NCBI GenBank assembly: GCA_947464365.1
Contig: CANHWS010000179.1
Span: 1-7,091 of the forward strand
Direction: 5' to 3'
DNA length: 7,091 nucleotides
Origin: Cytophagaceae bacterium
GTDB lineage: Bacteria > Bacteroidota > Bacteroidia > Cytophagales > Flexibacteraceae
The translations under genes were made by a program, and so were the position numbers. Positions 6,148 through 7,091 of the stretch are shown piece after piece; positions within the stretch are counted from its first letter, which is position 1; the number at the start of each line of letters is the position of its first letter. The notes under the pieces were generated by a model. The model was not told the DNA's origin and did no database searches. It saw nothing but the letters and a program-made list of their open reading frames with translations.

Positions 6148-6155
6148 TAGCTTTC
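6148..6155 (+). promoter_or_regulatory. Weak -7-like element before the LD-carboxypeptidase gene
   Basis: TAGCTTTC matches TAnnTTTG at all but the last base and ends 9 bases before the start codon. There is no TTTG at normal spacing upstream (the nearest similar string is TTGG at 6119-6122), and the implied leader would be very short. The rest of the 130 bases between the terminator and this gene shows nothing else I can name. Confidence 0.2.
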
Positions 6156-6164
6156 CTCATACTG

Positions 6165-7076
6165 ATGCATCTACCTCCCTATTTAATCCCTGGTGACACG
6201 GTTGTGGTCGTATCGCCATCACGACACGTTTTCCCTGAGGAGCTAAGGGCCTTTGTCCAAACAATGGCTGATTGGGGGCTGGAGGTCGAGCTAGGCAAGT
6301 ATGTCTATGCCGCCTTTCATCAGCAGGCCGGCACAGATGCTCAGCGCCTACATGACCTCCAATGGGCGCTGGACCACCCAACAGCATCTGCCATTTTCGC
6401 ATCGAGAGGAGGCTATGGCCTAACTCGTATCATCGATCAACTGGATTGGACTAGTTTTTTGGTCAACCCCAAGTGGTGTGTCGGTTTTAGTGATTTTACA
6501 CCGATGCACCTCAAGCTCAAGGCCCTTAACATAGGCAGTATCCATGGGGCAGTGCCGAGGCTGTTTGGTCAGGCCGGGAATGAGCAGGCACTCGCGACCC
6601 TATATGCAGCCCTCAGAGGTTGGCCTATTAACATTGCTTGGCCATTGTCAGACAATCAGCATGATGGCCTTGACATAATCGCACCGATTATAGGTGGCAA
6701 CCTTGCAATGATTGCCGATAGCTGTGGCACCACGACCCAACTGGACACAATGGGTAGCATTTTGTTCCTTGAGGATGTGGGAGAGGCACATTACAAAATA
6801 GACCGCATGGCCATGCAACTATTGCGGGCTGGTGTCCTTGATGGAGTTAAAGCCATCGTCCTAGGTCAATTTTCGGAAATGCATGACCTAGCTTCAGATT
6901 TTGGGTGTGGGGTTACCCAAATTTTCCAACGATTGCTGCCCTCGGTGCCAATACTCGATCAATTCCCGGCTGGCCATGTACCCGAAAATAGAGCCCTCAG
7001 CTTTGGCAACATAGTTAGGCTTATGGTTGTAAACGGAATAGCACAAATCATACCACCTGGTAACCCAGATGCATAA
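6165..7076 (+). CDS. ldcA: LD-carboxypeptidase (muramoyltetrapeptide carboxypeptidase), peptidase family S66
   Basis: The 303-residue protein is a full-length S66 serine peptidase of the LdcA type. It removes the terminal D-Ala from the L,D-linked tetrapeptide of recycled muropeptides, producing tripeptide for reuse. The N-terminus PPYLIPGDTVVVVSPS is the family's first strand and loop. RGGYGLTRIID (81-91) is the conserved substrate-side motif. The unusual Ser-Glu-His triad is visible as Ser109 in GFSDFT, Glu203 in FLEDVGE and His271 in GHVPEN. There is no signal peptide, in keeping with cytoplasmic peptidoglycan recycling. ATG 6165 is the first ATG after an in-frame TAG at 6105-6107 and gives the standard family start. 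No Shine-Dalgarno is seen. No other peptidoglycan recycling gene (AmpG, NagZ, Mpl) is in the window. Some S66 members cleave other peptides, so the exact substrate is inferred. Confidence 0.93.
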   Translation: MHLPPYLIPGDTVVVVSPSRHVFPEELRAFVQTMADWGLEVELGKYVYAAFHQQAGTDAQRLHDLQWALDHPTASAIFASRGGYGLTRIIDQLDWTSFLVNPKWCVGFSDFTPMHLKLKALNIGSIHGAVPRLFGQAGNEQALATLYAALRGWPINIAWPLSDNQHDGLDIIAPIIGGNLAMIADSCGTTTQLDTMGSILFLEDVGEAHYKIDRMAMQLLRAGVLDGVKAIVLGQFSEMHDLASDFGCGVTQIFQRLLPSVPILDQFPAGHVPENRALSFGNIVRLMVVNGIAQIIPPGNPDA

Positions 7077-7091
7077 TTAGCCAAATCATAA

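Noticed and set aside
2295..6865. Five copies of CCTAGG (2295, 2607, 4563, 5172, 6860)
   Set aside because: This is only modestly more than chance for this length, and the copies are scattered inside genes and spacers with no positional pattern.
1..7091. Mobile element, CRISPR array, tRNA or rRNA, toxin-antitoxin or defence cassette
   Set aside because: No transposase or integrase, no regular direct repeats, no tRNA-like folds and no defence domains were seen; every sizeable gene has a recognisable family.
7077..7091. Final 15 bases after the LD-carboxypeptidase stop
   Set aside because: Too short to hold or reveal any feature.

Overview
The window most likely comes from a member of the Bacteroidota, probably of the Cytophagia type. 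Four things point there. It has a DUF5606 protein, a family I know only from this phylum. It has a eukaryotic-type (GT3) glycogen synthase, the form many Bacteroidota use. It has a secreted beta-barrel protein whose predicted mature N-terminus begins with Gln. None of the six visible start codons has a Shine-Dalgarno sequence, and a perfect TAnnTTTG element lies just before the barrel gene. This placement is inferred from gene content; no marker gene such as rRNA is present.

Layout. Bases 1-201 (+) are the last 66 codons of a two-component receiver domain that begins outside the window. Bases 274-1524 (+) encode a complete class III PLP-dependent aminotransferase. Bases 1696-2139 (+) encode a DUF5606 protein, with an odd palindrome just upstream and a nested hairpin terminator downstream. 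Bases 2404-4251 (+) encode the GT3 glycogen synthase, ended by a strong terminator whose T-tract overlaps the stop codon of the convergent gene. Bases 4323-5012 (-) encode a small protein with the C-terminal domain of 3-hydroxyacyl-CoA dehydrogenases but a degenerate N-terminal part. A 247-base divergent spacer with a 10-bp inverted repeat and a promoter-like element leads into an outer-membrane beta-barrel protein (5260-5943, +) and its terminator. Bases 6165-7076 (+) encode an S66 LD-carboxypeptidase.

The genes look like mostly single-gene transcription units of ordinary core metabolism and envelope function: carbohydrate storage, amino-group transfer, peptidoglycan recycling and an outer-membrane protein. 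They do not look like one coordinated operon. I see no mobile element, tRNA, rRNA, CRISPR array or defence cassette, and no convincing new multi-gene system. The items most worth a second look are the hydroxyacyl-CoA-dehydrogenase-like protein that lacks the dinucleotide-binding motif and the catalytic His, the GT3 synthase that keeps the arginine-rich regulatory helix, and the palindromic sequences before the DUF5606 gene and in the divergent spacer.
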